A stretch of 64,000 nt of DNA from Apostichopus japonicus (lineage: Eukaryota > Echinodermata > Holothuroidea > Aspidochirotida > Stichopodidae), in NCBI RefSeq assembly GCF_037975245.1, contig NC_092581.1, positions 10,671,303 to 10,735,302 on the forward strand. The letters are read 5' to 3'. Shown piece after piece: positions 43,520 to 55,473 of this stretch; the first letter of the stretch is position 1; every line of letters begins with the position of its first letter. The notes beneath the pieces are model-generated. The model had not been told where the DNA came from. It saw only the letters and a program-made list of their open reading frames with translations, and did not search any database. Both the position numbers and the translations under genes were made by a program.

Positions 43520-45948
43520 CAGGTTGTGCGACATTCACAAACGTTGGATTAGCAGCTAATGATACATCTGCATCACCAGATTGAGATAAATTGCTTTCGT
43601 CCATCGTCCATTTTGTTCGATAGTAGCTATGACTGTGAATCAGGAGCTTGGCCACCCTCTAAGTCAATGTGGGCAAGGTTGGGGAAATTCAATCAAGGAG
43701 TAACAATCAGAGAATGGCCAGCTTTATATTGTATATAGACCTACACGCACAGCGTGTATAAATATCTGTATCGGTTTATTTATACTGGTGTTCATTTCCG
43801 TTGCCAGGAGGGGATATGATTTGAACGTGAGGGGGGGTGGGGAGGGGGTCCCATTTGAAGGGTCCAAACGATGCTAATCTTTACATCTATCTTCTTGAAT
43901 CACATGTACCCCTATCGACACGATCAATCAGTCCTGTCTCTCACCTCCTCTCATGCACTGGTGTATTTATTTCCTGGCAAGATAACAGTTAGGCATAGTA
44001 AGGGTCAGAGGTCATCACAACTTAAAGAGTTGTGCAAGTCCCTGTGGTCTCTTACATCCTGGTAGCAGTAGAGAGAAGAAGCCTAATAGATCAGAAACCA
44101 TAATCATCTTCTGTTGTGTCTTATTTTCCAGCATCCTTGAAACATTATGTCCTTCCCCTTTGATTTGTTGATGTCATAAAGCTGTATTTATGTTGTGCAT
44201 TATTTAATTCCAGTATTTAGATTGTATATTCTTCTTGTGTATTTGACAGTATCCCAGTGATCTCCATTTTTCTGCTCTTGGTTTTTTTTCTCTGTACTTT
44301 CATATCATATCTATCTCTACCCCTAGCCTCCATCTCCACATTTTCTTTACTTTCTTCCTCCATCCCTTCATCTGTCTTTCACTCTTTCTTTTTTGACCTC
44401 TTTCCTCCCCTCTGTTTACCCTGTAATGTTTTAGTTTGCCGACTCCCCCACCCCCGCGTCTCACCCCCAAAAAAGTTCACAAGGTTGACAAGTCTCCCCA
44501 TGCTAGTCCCAAGCTATACACCCTTGTTGTGGTGACCGTTCAATATACTTGCGGATCAAATGGAAAGCCCCACCCCTTATTCCCAGTGTAATGAATCGGC
44601 AAATGGAAGATTATTCGGAGTTGTTCGTGATGGTTCAATGATCTTATAGTCAGGCATAGGCCTATATGGTTCTCTTTGTCCTTCATTGCCGTCGAAGTTT
44701 GAAATGAATTAATCGTGCTAGGAACTTCCGGGCAATGTTTAATTTTCTGTGGCAAGAAAAAAAGCTTCCCCCAGTCTCTCCTGGTTGACTATATAGAGCC
44801 TGTACGCCTATATGGTCACACAATAGTATAGATAAGTATGATCCATGCAGACAGCTAGTGTATATTTTTTTTAAATTCAATCCAATTTCAGTTAAAGTTT
44901 CGAGTTGTAATTCGAGTCAGTCGAGATGAGGTGCCCCATGGTGGAGCTGGGTAACCCACCCCAACCCCGTTGCCGACTTTTTGGCATTTCGTTGGGAGCC
45001 GTTCGGAACAAGAAGCAGGATAGTCAATTCTGGGAGTACAGTACGCTGGAAAGCAATACACTGACGTGATTTAGAAAAAAAAGTTTTTTGCTTTGACGGC
45101 CGATGCTCAGCGAGACACTTTTCAATGGAAATAACTATTAGTTTATTGTTCATGTACTTATTCCCTTTTTGCCAATCCTTTCTACAGAGGGTGGAGCCGC
45201 CCCTTATGGCAACTTATTTTCCTTCCCTTTTCCGTTCAAGTTTCGTTATTTTTTAATTCGGGTCAAAGGGGTGCAAGGACAGGGTTTACGTGCACCGGTT
45301 AGGAGGACGGTGTGCAGCTAGCCTGGGCAAGTGCTCTGTGATCGCCTAAAGGGCCCGTTGCCAGGAGTCCAAAATAATTAAATATACATATTTATCTATA
45401 TATGGTATATGACATAAAATGCTTTGTCTTACCCTCCTGATATATAACTAAAATTTATATATAAAATACAATGTAAGCTGTGACTCTGTCTATGTATAAT
45501 TAATACCTAAATTGGCTGAAATACCAATTGTTCACACATGACGGACTTGACTTTACGTTTGATACCCAATTTTGTAATCACTTCAGTCAATTTTTTCACT
45601 CATTCGCGTTTGTCTTTTTGTGACACCAGTCAGCGTGAATCAGACATAAAGTTCATAACTATTAGTTTCTTGAGCTGTTTCTTGACTTCGACTGCTCACC
45701 ATGTAGGCCTAAAAGAGTAAAAGCAGGGAACTGCTAGAGTAGCAGCTCCCTGGTCAAATTATTACGCCTGATGCAAAGCTCGACCGTAACCTATACTGTA
45801 CAGCCCATTAGTTGTGAAAAGTTCTGAACGTAAAACAAAGCACAGTTTTGTATCACACAACACACACGAAAACGCGGCGTAGAACTGCATACTACTGACC
45901 AGGGAGTTGTTCCATAACAACTCCCTGTACTGCCACAGACAAGAAACT
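43520..45948. other. Interior of element C downstream of the gene, no further gene seen
   Basis: Pyrimidine-rich sequence at 44,250-44,480, a more GC-rich stretch at 44,925-45,360, and no frame with recognised motifs. The last exons of a longer product could be hidden here, but no in-phase acceptor-donor pair stood out. Confidence 0.45.
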
Positions 45949-46149
45949 ATGCAGGAATTTCGCCAAGGCCACCGTTCAAGTAACCGAACCCGTTTATTGC
46001 TTACTAGCCGTAAATACGGGATTGCTGAGAAATTACGAGACAACAGCGACGAACCGGTAGAGGGTAGTATTGATATTATTTTTGAATCGGGTGGTGTGAA
46101 GGACAGAATTTACGAGGAAATTACGAGCGATCCCACCTTTAAGTGCTAG
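45949..46149 (+). CDS. Hypothetical protein near the right end of element C
   Basis: An open frame of 66 codons from ATG 45,949 to TAG 46,149. An AG that could be an acceptor (CCTGTACTGCCACAG) lies 12 bp upstream, so it may be a terminal exon. The product is charged (SRKYGIAEKLRDNSDEP, SIDIIFESGGVKDRIYEE) and the sequence is less AT-rich than its surroundings, which favours coding. No family is recognised. Confidence 0.33.
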   Translation: MQEFRQGHRSSNRTRLLLTSRKYGIAEKLRDNSDEPVEGSIDIIFESGGVKDRIYEEITSDPTFKC

Positions 46150-46287
46150 CTGGATCCCGATGGACAGCCGATATTCATTGTGCACATATCGACACCACGT
46201 ACGTACGTACACGTATCGCGGCAAGTTGTTTATAATGGCGCGCAAAGGCATTGGCAAAGTTTGGCGGTAAATGTACTAGCCAATCAC

Positions 46288-46727
46288 ATTCCACTTAAGT
46301 GGAATAGACTAGCCAATCACATTCCACTTAAGTGAAATAGACTATCCAATCACATTTCACTTAAGTGGAATGCATTTCCACTTAAGTGGAATTGTATTCC
46401 ACTTAAGTGAAATAGACAGGACATTTCACTTAAGTGGAATTGTATTCCACTGAAGTAGAATACAATTCCACTTAAGTGAAATGCATTTCCACTTAAGTGG
46501 AATACAATTCCACTTAAGTGGAATGCAATTCCACTTAAGTGAAATAGAATTTAGCTTAAGTAAAATGCAGTGACAAGTTGATGAATTCAGCTTAAGTAAA
46601 ATACAATTAAGCTTAAGTGGAATGGTATTCCACTTAAGTGAAATAGAATTCCACTTAAGTTAAATAGTATTCTGCTTAAGTGAAATTGAATTCCACTTAA
46701 GTGAAATGTATTCGACTTAAGTCGCAT
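46288..46727. repeat. Palindrome array, right end of element C
   Basis: About 19 units of TTCCACTTAAGTGGAAT or close variants (including TTCTGCTTAAGTGAAAT and AGCTTAAGT forms). The outermost is CGACTTAAGTCG, mirroring the left end. The inner three units are spaced by CTA(G/T)CCAATCACA, giving a 33-bp higher-order repeat. Confidence 0.93.
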
Positions 46728-47091
46728 TGCGAGGTAAATGTTAAAACGGCTTGCCATACGTCCGGGGTCTTTCCCAACCTATACTACCACGAACAATAGC
46801 AGTGTACAGTTGCAATTGTTCAAGGTTTATTGGTTTACTTGTCGATATCAAAAGTTGGACTACTTCCTCTCATCATGTCGACTATAATTCCAAATTTCAA
46901 CATCCCTTCCCCCCTTTTTTTTCTTTTAATTATTCGTTATAAAAAATACCGATATGTAATTATTTCGACTAAACTTCACCAAACTTCAAAAATTCATTTT
47001 TCCTGAAAATTTTCGACTATATATTTGGACTATACTCTCGAAAATATGATGTTCATATAAAAGTTCGACTAATGGGAGGATGACGCAATGC

Positions 47092-47498
47092 CAGTGGCGG
47101 AGCGTCCATACAGTCAGGGGGGGGGCGGATCCCCCCCCCCTCCTGACGGACTCAGATGGACTGCTGGCGCCCTTTTCAGTTTTTTACCACTTTTGACTTA
47201 TTCGCGATTATTTACTTTTTTATTGCGCTCTCATCTACCTATTGACATTTGTCACATTTTGTTGGCGATGACTCCTATTTATTCTTTGTTTATCTGCAAA
47301 TTAGCAAGGCCCGGAAAGGGTCATTTCCGTCGATCTAGGAAGTATCTTTACTGTATATTCCTGTACGCTCCGCGCCAACCTGTGGTGGCGCTCCTCTTAG
47401 ATAATGTCCAGAGCCTTATATATAAGGCTCTGATAATGTCGAAAGCGCCCCTACTGACCATTCTCGCCCCCTTGATCAATACCCTAGCTCCGCCACTG
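47092..47498. mobile_element. hAT-type MITE, 407 bp, copy 1, with 8-bp target duplication
   Basis: Termini CAGTGGCGGAGC / GCTCCGCCACTG are perfect inverted repeats, and CGCAATGC flanks both sides (47,084-47,091 and 47,499-47,506). It matches 55,474-55,853 in the inverse orientation across most of its length. The plus-strand frame of 146 codons over this stretch is an accident of the element. Confidence 0.92.
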
Positions 47499-47506
47499 CG
47501 CAATGC

Positions 47507-48530
47507 ATTGAATGTCCCACATTACTAAAGGTGTAGGTGCCGGCTTCGAAGGGAAGACATATCGACGCTCATGGTAATTGCAAATAACGATTTATTTCAT
47601 CGGCACTATAATAATTTCACATCTGTATATACCGAGCTTAGTTTGTCATTTTCAGAAATCGCTAATTGATGGTGAAATTAGCAGATATATGTATCTCTCC
47701 ACTGTGTGTTAAATGTTAACAAAGATAGGTCAGAATATTACAGTTAGTATGCCTATACGTTGAAAACAACGTAACTTTCTAGCGCCACCATTCACAACAA
47801 CGGAAAAAGAAAAAAAAAAAAAACAAGAACAAACTAAGGTTGCATGAAACTGTATACCAACCATGATTGATGTACTATTCTGTTTATGAAATTTACCCTT
47901 TTATATCCTTCTTGTAACATTGAAAAGAAACCTTTTCTTTTGTGTCCATTTTTCAATGTGAAATTAAACAGTCCAATAAACAAATACCAGTATTATGACA
48001 AATTAAAATATCAAAACACCAGCCGATCATTCCCACTTTAGACTTCCTCCATGCAGTCTTCAGTTTCATATATAAAGAAACGTTAACAAGAAATTTATTT
48101 TGTCTTAGTTGTTGGCGGCTTTGCTCATCTCAAGCATCACTCTAGCCTAATTTATAACTACCTTTATCTGGCTTAGTGAAACCTAGTTACACAGTAAAAG
48201 GTCACATACTCTTACATGAAACTTTGGAAGGTACTAGCATAGTTCTTTCTTAAGTAGTTAGTATTCTACAAAGGACGAGGAGGGGGGGGGGGCGTTTTGA
48301 CCGAATTACTAGAAAAATCTGTATATAGCAACGTTCAGATTTGAGAGAATCTTGGATGTTTTCTTCTATAGGGTCATAGGGGAACTTAAACCGTAGCAGA
48401 CCTTTTGGAAAATTAAACCCAAGTCAGAACATGGACACGTAAACCAAATGAACTTCATCAAACTGATACACCCTCAGCCCTGGTTTCCATACATTGGGAT
48501 TGGTAACCCATAAGGTTGCTCGACATAAGA
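47507..48530. other. Intergenic, no gene seen
   Basis: AT-rich, with a poly(A) run at about 47,808-47,823 and a G run at 48,283. No motif-bearing frame. Confidence 0.5.
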
Positions 48531-48539
48531 AAGGAGAAG

Positions 48540-49030
48540 GCACTTGCTGTTCCAGAACGGAAGTTACAAGCCACTTGAAAGAATCCATGTACTGCAGACA
48601 TCAAACATTCTATTAATCCAAGATATTGTGTCTCATTTAGATTGTAAGGAAACAACTATAACAAAGGTCCTTTTTCTTGACTTTCAATTGCGTTTAATAT
48701 ACTGCATTGCCAAATCAATTAATGAATGATCTTTCACGATTTATCAAAAAACACGGCTTATTCATTGGCTGGCGCAATTTTTTCAAGGATAGTCCAGACA
48801 AGTTAAGTTGGATAAAGGGTTATTGGAATATCGAAAATATAGGTTGGTGTACCTCAAGGGGGTCATTTATCTGCTATATTATTTACTATATATACTGATG
48901 AAGTTAGGTCAAAGTCACACATATCTGTTACAAAATATGCCGATGGTACTTCTGTATCATGCACAATTCCTATAGCTCTGTTGAAACTGACCAATGAAAT
49001 TATCAGTGTTCTGTAAATGACATAGTTCAA
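48540..49030 (+). pseudogene. LINE-type reverse transcriptase fragment, inactive
   Basis: Two reverse-transcriptase landmarks are present in order but in different frames. VLFLDFQ at about 48,667 corresponds to the strand with the first catalytic aspartate. VGVPQGGHLSAILFTIYTDE begins at 48,843 and is followed by VTKYADGTSVSC, with the YADD box as YADG at 48,936-48,947. GVPQG and YADD are hallmark motifs of non-LTR retrotransposon RTs. Stops and at least one frameshift separate the parts, and the second catalytic aspartate of YADD is lost, so the copy is dead. No endonuclease domain or clear 3' end was found. Confidence 0.78.
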
Positions 49031-49501
49031 ACATGTGACCGCAAGATTTAATTGCTTTATCAAAACAAATTAAGGAAATGTGTTTTAATATAATAACATA
49101 AAACATGAAGGTCTCATTCTATCAAAATCGCAAACTTTTATTATTGAGAGATCTGCTAGGTGGCTAGAACCTCCAATACTGAGTATACTAGTTGTGTATA
49201 TATACATCGACGACAGTTTGCCTTTTCTTGTCATTTATAAAGTATGTTATATAGTATCTACTGTATAATGTGACTTACGTAGTGCCTTTCTTTAACCAAA
49301 ATGCTAAAAAAACTGTTTTCAATCAAATTATTCTACTGATCTATGCAGTGCATGTCTGGTACCATTTTATATTGCAAAAAAAAACAAAGAAAGAAGAATG
49401 AAGTTTCTTAAATACACATCAACTATAATTTAGATTACATTATACTTTTAGAAAAAGTAAATGCTGCTGCAAGGACTGAGTTTATAAGAATGGCTCATAA
49501 G

Positions 49502-50193
49502 CAGGCGCGTAGCCAAGTGGGGGGGAGAAGGGGGCATCCGCTTCCCCCCCCCCCCTTGAGCATATTTTTTTTGTATGTTTTTGTAAGCGAGGCCGATTAC
49601 GGTAAATGTAGAGTTCGGAAGGATACAAAAATATACTATGTACAACACTGTGAACTGTGCGTAACATATATTTAATCAAAAGTACTATGTCACATCTCGT
49701 GGCCAACTCTACCAGCCTTCTCTACAAGCGAGCCAGGGCTCGCCGACAGCTAACATGCATCAGTGAACATAAAGATTAAACTATTGTTACCAAAATAAAG
49801 GGCATCATTCCTATATCGTCTTAGCATTTCGGATATGCAAATGAGGGATATAGGTTAAGGGTGAGAGTTAACTTTACAATTGAATACAGTCGTTTGTTAT
49901 TTCACTAAAAATATAGTGGGCCAGCAGTCTTTATTATAAGATGTTACATTTTTATGATATCGTTAGTAAATTCAAAAGGGAAAAATGCTAAGATGCAACT
50001 TACAAGGCCTGGGAAGTGCCATTTCCAGCGATCTGGGAGGCATTTTCAGCCAAAATTTTCTTGTACGCTTCGCGCCAACTTATGGTGGCGCTACGCTTAG
50101 ATAGATAGATAGTTTGCAATGCCGTATCTACGACTCTGATAGTTTGCCTATACAGTTTCGCCCTCCCTTGGCAATTTCCTCGCTACGCGCCTG
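49502..50193. mobile_element. hAT-like non-autonomous element with CAGGCGCGTAGC termini
   Basis: The ends CAGGCGCGTAGC (49,502-49,513) and GCTACGCGCCTG (50,182-50,193) are perfect inverted repeats. The right half holds the module CTTGTACGCTTCGCGCCAAC with TGGTGGCGCTACGCTTAGAT, which recurs in other elements here. The middle includes G/C runs and AT-rich filler. Flanking octamers do not match, so the target duplication has decayed or the ends come from two insertions. Confidence 0.7.
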
Positions 50194-50359
50194 ATAATTT
50201 AATAGTATTATCCTTTGTATACTGTACTAAAGCGTCTGCTGCACAAATCAAACAGAAATCTAAGAAATCTCCACATCAAAAATACAGAACATAAGTTTAC
50301 AGAAAGGCTGTAGTCTATTGTATACCGTGCTGCTTTATACATTCCATCCGAGCACTTGA

Positions 50360-50560
50360 AATGTTTGTTGTAGGCTGTTTGTAATACCGTTTATGTATTT
50401 ACTGTTGTATGTGTAGATGTATTTTTATATGATATCCTATCATCTTAACCTTTTTTCCCCTTTTATATTGGTTATTCTTAGAATGTTTGTTGTAGTATAT
50501 TTGTTATCTCGTTTTATGTATTAACGTTTGTATGTGTAGATGTATATATAACACTGTAAG
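50360..50560. repeat. Dispersed repeat with two internal halves
   Basis: Two halves of about 115 bp share GTTTGTTGTAG, TATGT.TTTA, TTGTATGTGTAGATGTAT and a CCTTTT block. A related segment (GATATCCTATCATCTT, then ATTTTTTCACATTTTT and TTAGTTATTCTT) occurs at 53,140-53,200. The content suggests the 3' tail of a LINE or SINE, but this is unproven. Confidence 0.45.
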
Positions 50561-50599
50561 AAATGTCTGTGATGTAACAGCATTAAACTGTTAAGCAAC

Positions 50600-51485
50600 T
50601 AAAGATTAATCATTTTGTTAACAAAATTTGTTAACCATTTACAAAATGTATTGTAACAACATTTGCTGTATTATAGGAACAAAATCTTCATAACAAGTCA
50701 TCAACTACTGTGTCGGAACAAGAACATCAGACTCGATCCAAGTTTTCATTGTGCGGCAGAAGTGAATATGAATTTGTTACCCTAAATCTTGCATCATGAA
50801 AATATTTTCTGATTGTTCTTTACCCTCGGATATTGTAAAGCATTAAGTTGACCAAAAAACAATCCCAGTGTGCCTGAGCATCTTAAAAGAAGTTCCATCA
50901 CTTTGACATTGACCACCAATACAACTTTTTTTCTATTTTCTTTCAAGTATAAATTGGGAGATATATACTGATAGCAGTAAAGCTAAAATCCTAGAGTAGC
51001 TATGCATGGTAATCATTCAGGACAAAGTATCTTTACCAGAAGAAATCCTTTTGATTACTATAGCATATAAGCAAATAACTAATATAGTTTGTCTTTCATA
51101 CTGCTACTAACATTGTGTTTCACTGTTTTAGTCTCAACTGGGTTTCCAAGTGCATGTTATTGCTTGTTTCTTAATTATATGTTTTGTTTTTAGTATGTCA
51201 TAGAGTAAAGTATCGTTTAGTCGTTGCTCTCTCATTCTAGACACAATCTCTTTGTATAGAGTGCTATAGTTGCAATGGACAGCGGTATCCTTGATCGGTG
51301 CATAAGGTAAATTGACCCCTGCCATCCAGTATAGGTACTGGCTAAACGCAATGTGAGTCTTATCAATCTTGCTTAAATAATATGTTACATTTGGAAATCT
51401 AATATCATCAGGAAAATTTCAGAGTAATATTCTGAGATAGTTTAGTATAGTAGTATGATACATATCACTACTTTACAACGCATTG
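50600..51485. other. Intergenic, no gene seen
   Basis: The minus frame at 51,134-51,325 has no known motif. No recognised repeat. Confidence 0.5.
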
Positions 51486-51490
51486 GTAAT

Positions 51491-52473
51491 TGTCACAACT
51501 TCCCTGGGGTAAAACAAAATGGCACCCTCTAGAGCCCCCTCTGTTGCGACCCCGGGTTTTTCCTTTGGCCTTCAAAGCCGATAAAAATAAAATTTTAGAT
51601 AGATTCAGGGAAGTAAACTCAAAGGACCAAAAGACTACTGAGATGTTTCTGAAAGTTAACAAAACGATATATTTACAATGATACGATCTCTACTGATTTG
51701 TACAAGGATTATTGGTACTAGAAATTTGGAATATTACAGACAGATTTTACAATATTATACGGCCGTTAAATTTTTAAAAGATTACTTAACTTATCTTACG
51801 CGGCGCGTGCCGGCTCTCGGTTCCTTTCGTAGCTGTTCTGACCTCCTTGCGTCACCAGCAACGATGTCGGGATTCTCCCTCGTAGACTGGTATCCCGTGA
51901 CTTGGTCAGGAGCAAAACCGTTCCCCGCTGGTCCAATTCGACTCAACGTTTGTATCCCAAGGATGGCTTCCTCCTGGGTGAACTCCGAAAAACTCTGCCG
52001 AAGTCACGCCTGTCCCGGTTAAACGACGCACCAATCTTATAAACAAACAGTCCACCGGTTCCTCCGTCCGTCCCCTCGATTAATCTTTTATCTCAGATGA
52101 ATTTCTTTTTACAATAGATCGGAAAACTCTGAACTAAACTCCTCATCACCGAAAATATCTCTTCTTATATAGCCGGGTTTAATCTCCCGAAAATTCTCTT
52201 CCAGGAATCCTGACGGAAAAACATCGAGAATCATCCATGTCTCGAAGATACGACTGATAGTGCATCGTTCATTGGTCGACGATATCCGGTCACCTGCTAA
52301 AAATTACTTCCCGTATGTTCTGGAAATTTGCACTCGTTAATACCGAATAGCGCCATCATTTCTCGACGCTTCCAGAAAAAACGCACAAGTTGTCAGTCAC
52401 GACGAGTGACCTACTTATCACCCTGACCAGCATATACTGAATACACGTACAATGAATAAAGTCGTTCGTGACA
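51491..52473. mobile_element. Solo LTR, 983 bp, with 5-bp target duplication
   Basis: The segment begins TGTCACAAC and ends GTTCGTGACA, the short TG...CA inverted ends expected of an LTR. GTAAT flanks both sides (51,486-51,490 and 52,474-52,478). A TATATAAG box on the minus strand lies near 52,170, favouring minus-strand orientation; however an AATAAA near 52,455 on the plus strand leaves orientation open. No gag, pol or second LTR is nearby, so it is probably a product of LTR-LTR recombination. It is more GC-rich than its flanks. Gypsy-type origin is a guess from the 5-bp duplication. Confidence 0.8.
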
Positions 52474-52478
52474 GTAAT

Positions 52479-54784
52479 AAAATTCACACTTTAACCCTCT
52501 TGTGGAATGATATCTAAACGTTGGGGGTAAATGCAAGCTTAGAAACTTATTGAAACTGTACATGTTATGAAATATATTGTTTACGTTTGTTGTTTGCCGT
52601 TTATAATTCCACATTTACTATATAAGTTATTTTAAAAGTCCAAAACTCCTGTCTAGATGGCATGTTGGTAAAAGAAAAGGTATGTGTCTTTAATAAATTT
52701 GATGGGTTCATTTTGGTATAACCGTAATTTGTATGCTTTTATCTACATCTCTTTCATGTACAACGAATTCCACTTTACGGAAGATTCCCCCAGGATCACA
52801 AATTACCTTACCGACATAAGGCAACTTCTGTTGGATACGTAAGTTTTACTTTCAACAACGAACTTATGTATCCAAACTGTATGTAAATTAACGGAAACAT
52901 TCTGTCTGCAAACGGAAAAATGTTTGACACTTATACAACAAGGATTTTGAATTTTACATCACTTTTTATATGTTGACATATACAAGTCTACCTGAATAAC
53001 AGAAATGAATCTGTTTTTATACTAACCGTGGATTTGCATTTACAGTGGCTGTTGTATACACTGATGAAAAACAGATGGAAACTGTTTGACAGCTCGTCTT
53101 GTGTAAAACATACAGAGAAATTGTTTACAGTGTATTTATTATGATATCCTATCATCTTCACATTTTTTTCACATTTTTTATTAGTTATTCTTCTTGTTGA
53201 CGACGTATTATATGACTCCTATTTATAAATTGTATATATATACTGGAAGGAATAAATGAAAAAATAAAGTAATAAAATAAATAAAAAGTAAATAACAGAA
53301 GGAGCCACATAATATAGTTCAACTTGGAAACACTTGAACAAGGACACAGTTGTACCTACTTTAACATTGAGGATTCACGCGAGGTTGGGTTGGATATTAC
53401 GAATGTGCTTGTGAGCGTAAGAACAATATCACATTCCGTTTAAAGGGTGTGAAGACTTGCTCAAAAAGGAACGTCTAATGCCGGTAATCTGACCTAGTTT
53501 CGAATGAGGTGTAACAGAAGTGTTAGACACCACCATTGATCCTTAAAATACACACACAACTTGCTACCGTCGGTAATTAGACACTAGTGTACAGTCAGTA
53601 CATACAGCTGCGGCCAATACCCACAGCACAGTGTATAAACGATACAGCAATGGACATCTCAGGTCCAGCTAAAGAAAACAAGGTATCACGTTTCATTACT
53701 GTCTGCATTTCGTAGCGACACGAACAAAACGTCACTTGCAAGCAACAGAAAGTAAACGTTTTCAGATGGCCGCACGCGATTTTGGGCGAGTCCTCAATGC
53801 CTTTAAGGGGATAGTAAAGTGCAAAGGCTTCCTAAACGTTTGAAGGATAGTTAGAAATTATTGTCAGAGACGTTTTACGTAATACACTAACTTGAAAATG
53901 AAGAATTGCACACAATTTTCCGTAGTCTGTGTACTTCATAAGAGTTCCGACTATTATTTTCGCACCTGCATATGTTCCCATTTTCATCAAAACGGAATAA
54001 AAACTACCACATTATACTTTCGCATGAATCTAAGCAATGAAATCGTTTATGATTTATCACGGAAATTAATTTTACAGTACCATAACTAAGACAATTGTTA
54101 ATTAAAACTCGAATTCTCAAATAACAGTATGCAATTCGATTGATGTGCAAATGGAATGTATGTATTCATGTTTGACAATTTGGAAGCTGAATCGTGTTGT
54201 CGCATAAGTATGAATTGATGGATATTAAACAAACTTTGTCATTATAGATGTTAATGGGTTTACAAATCGTACAATGTGTTTTGTGAAATATCGAGGCAAT
54301 ACCAGTTGTATGCTTCTAGGAATAAGTTTGATAAATTCATTCTTTAATATCCTTAAAATTGAACGGAAAAGACAAGTTGTCTCGATCAATGAAATATTAT
54401 TGGAAATAAACCATAGAATTTTTCTGTCTTGTTAGAATTTAGTTATATTTCATAAATAGTCGGTTACAAGCAAAAATGAATATTCATCATGTTGATCATG
54501 GTGCGTTCCAATTACGTCATGTATGTGTCGATCCACTGGGGTGCAGGACGTAGGAAGAATACAAAAGGATACATTAAAATACTTTAGAAGTGATAAATAA
54601 TAACAATAATAACACACCAACGACGCAGGACTTGTGATACATCAATAAAGGCACAGTGCCTGCATGCCAATACACATGGTTACTGAGCTTTATAAGGATC
54701 AACACCTTTATACCAGAGAGTATCCGTCCCATCATGCCATGCACATTGACTCCCTATAGTAAACAATTTCATATACACAATGTC
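52479..54784. other. Intergenic, no gene seen
   Basis: AT-rich, with no motif-bearing frames. 53,140-53,275 resembles 50,430-50,500 and ends in an AATAAA-rich patch typical of a retroposon tail. Confidence 0.5.
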
Positions 54785-55473
54785 ATAAACAGGCGCGTAT
54801 CCAGGATTTTCAAACCCGGGGGGCGCGAATTACTATCTAAGCGGAGCGCCACCATCGGTTGGCGCGCAGCGTACAAGAAAATTTCTTGTTTTGAAACCCC
54901 CCAGATCACCGGAAACGGCACTTCTCGGGCTTGAAATGACCAACCAGATGTACACTTTTTGCCTGAGAACCAAGTATTTCCTAATAGTTTTTTTTCCATC
55001 CATAACCTTTTTGAAGATTGTCAACCCGGCACACATCATGTTCGACCTGATCGCATCTCCTGTGGGTCTTTGCTTTTGTAGGTGATTCTACGTCGCGGCC
55101 CACAATACCCGTCAGCCCCACTTTTCAAGGTTTTAAGCCCCATATTTGTTGAGAATTTGAAAATTCACATTTCTCGTGAATAAACTCACTTGAAAACATA
55201 CCTATAATGTTGTACAAAATTTCATCTATGGACAACCAATATAGAAAAACTTCCTTCAACCCCTAACAGACCGGTCAAAATTGCACGAGTAGAGGGAAGT
55301 GTGATGCAGAATGTTGGTCAGAAATTTTCTAAACAGACACAGTTAATTTATTGGTGTACAAATATTGCAACCTCTTATAACGGCTATTATAAAAGTTGGT
55401 TGAAGGAAATGAAAAAATAGCAGATATTTCCTTCAACCGAACACTACACACATAGGCGTAGGAGGTGCGGCGG

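Larger units (their letters stand above)
35580..46758. mobile_element. 11.2-kb TIR element with palindromic subterminal arrays (element C)
   Basis: The left terminus (35,580) and the inverse of the right terminus (46,758) both read TATGGCAAGCCG followed by TTTTAACATTTACCTCGCAA; the match continues for about 70 bp with about one difference. The hexamer CGTCCG flanks both ends (35,574-35,579 and 46,759-46,764) and is a good candidate target duplication. Directly inside each end is an array of palindromes centred on CTTAAG. The interior carries one three-exon gene with agreeing phases (36,771-43,519), two weaker frames near the ends, and three nested TIR elements (37,560-37,812; 38,783-40,845; 42,208-43,024). 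Without these the element would be about 8 kb. No transposase catalytic domain was recognised. Six-base duplications are reported for IS3EU, some Dada and Polinton elements; none can be assigned here. Confidence 0.85.

Noticed and set aside
43422-43655. Minus-strand frame (MDESNLSQSGDADVSLAANP) overlapping exon 3 of the element-C gene
   Set aside because: It looks somewhat protein-like, but it overlaps a phase-supported plus-strand exon and has no splice partner that I could find.
35580-46758. Polinton/Maverick identity for element C
   Set aside because: The 6-bp duplication fits, but termini do not start with AG, and no polymerase B, integrase, ATPase or capsid frame is visible.
47088-47528. 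146-codon plus-strand frame
   Set aside because: It lies across a hAT MITE with defined ends and target duplication; no protein motif.
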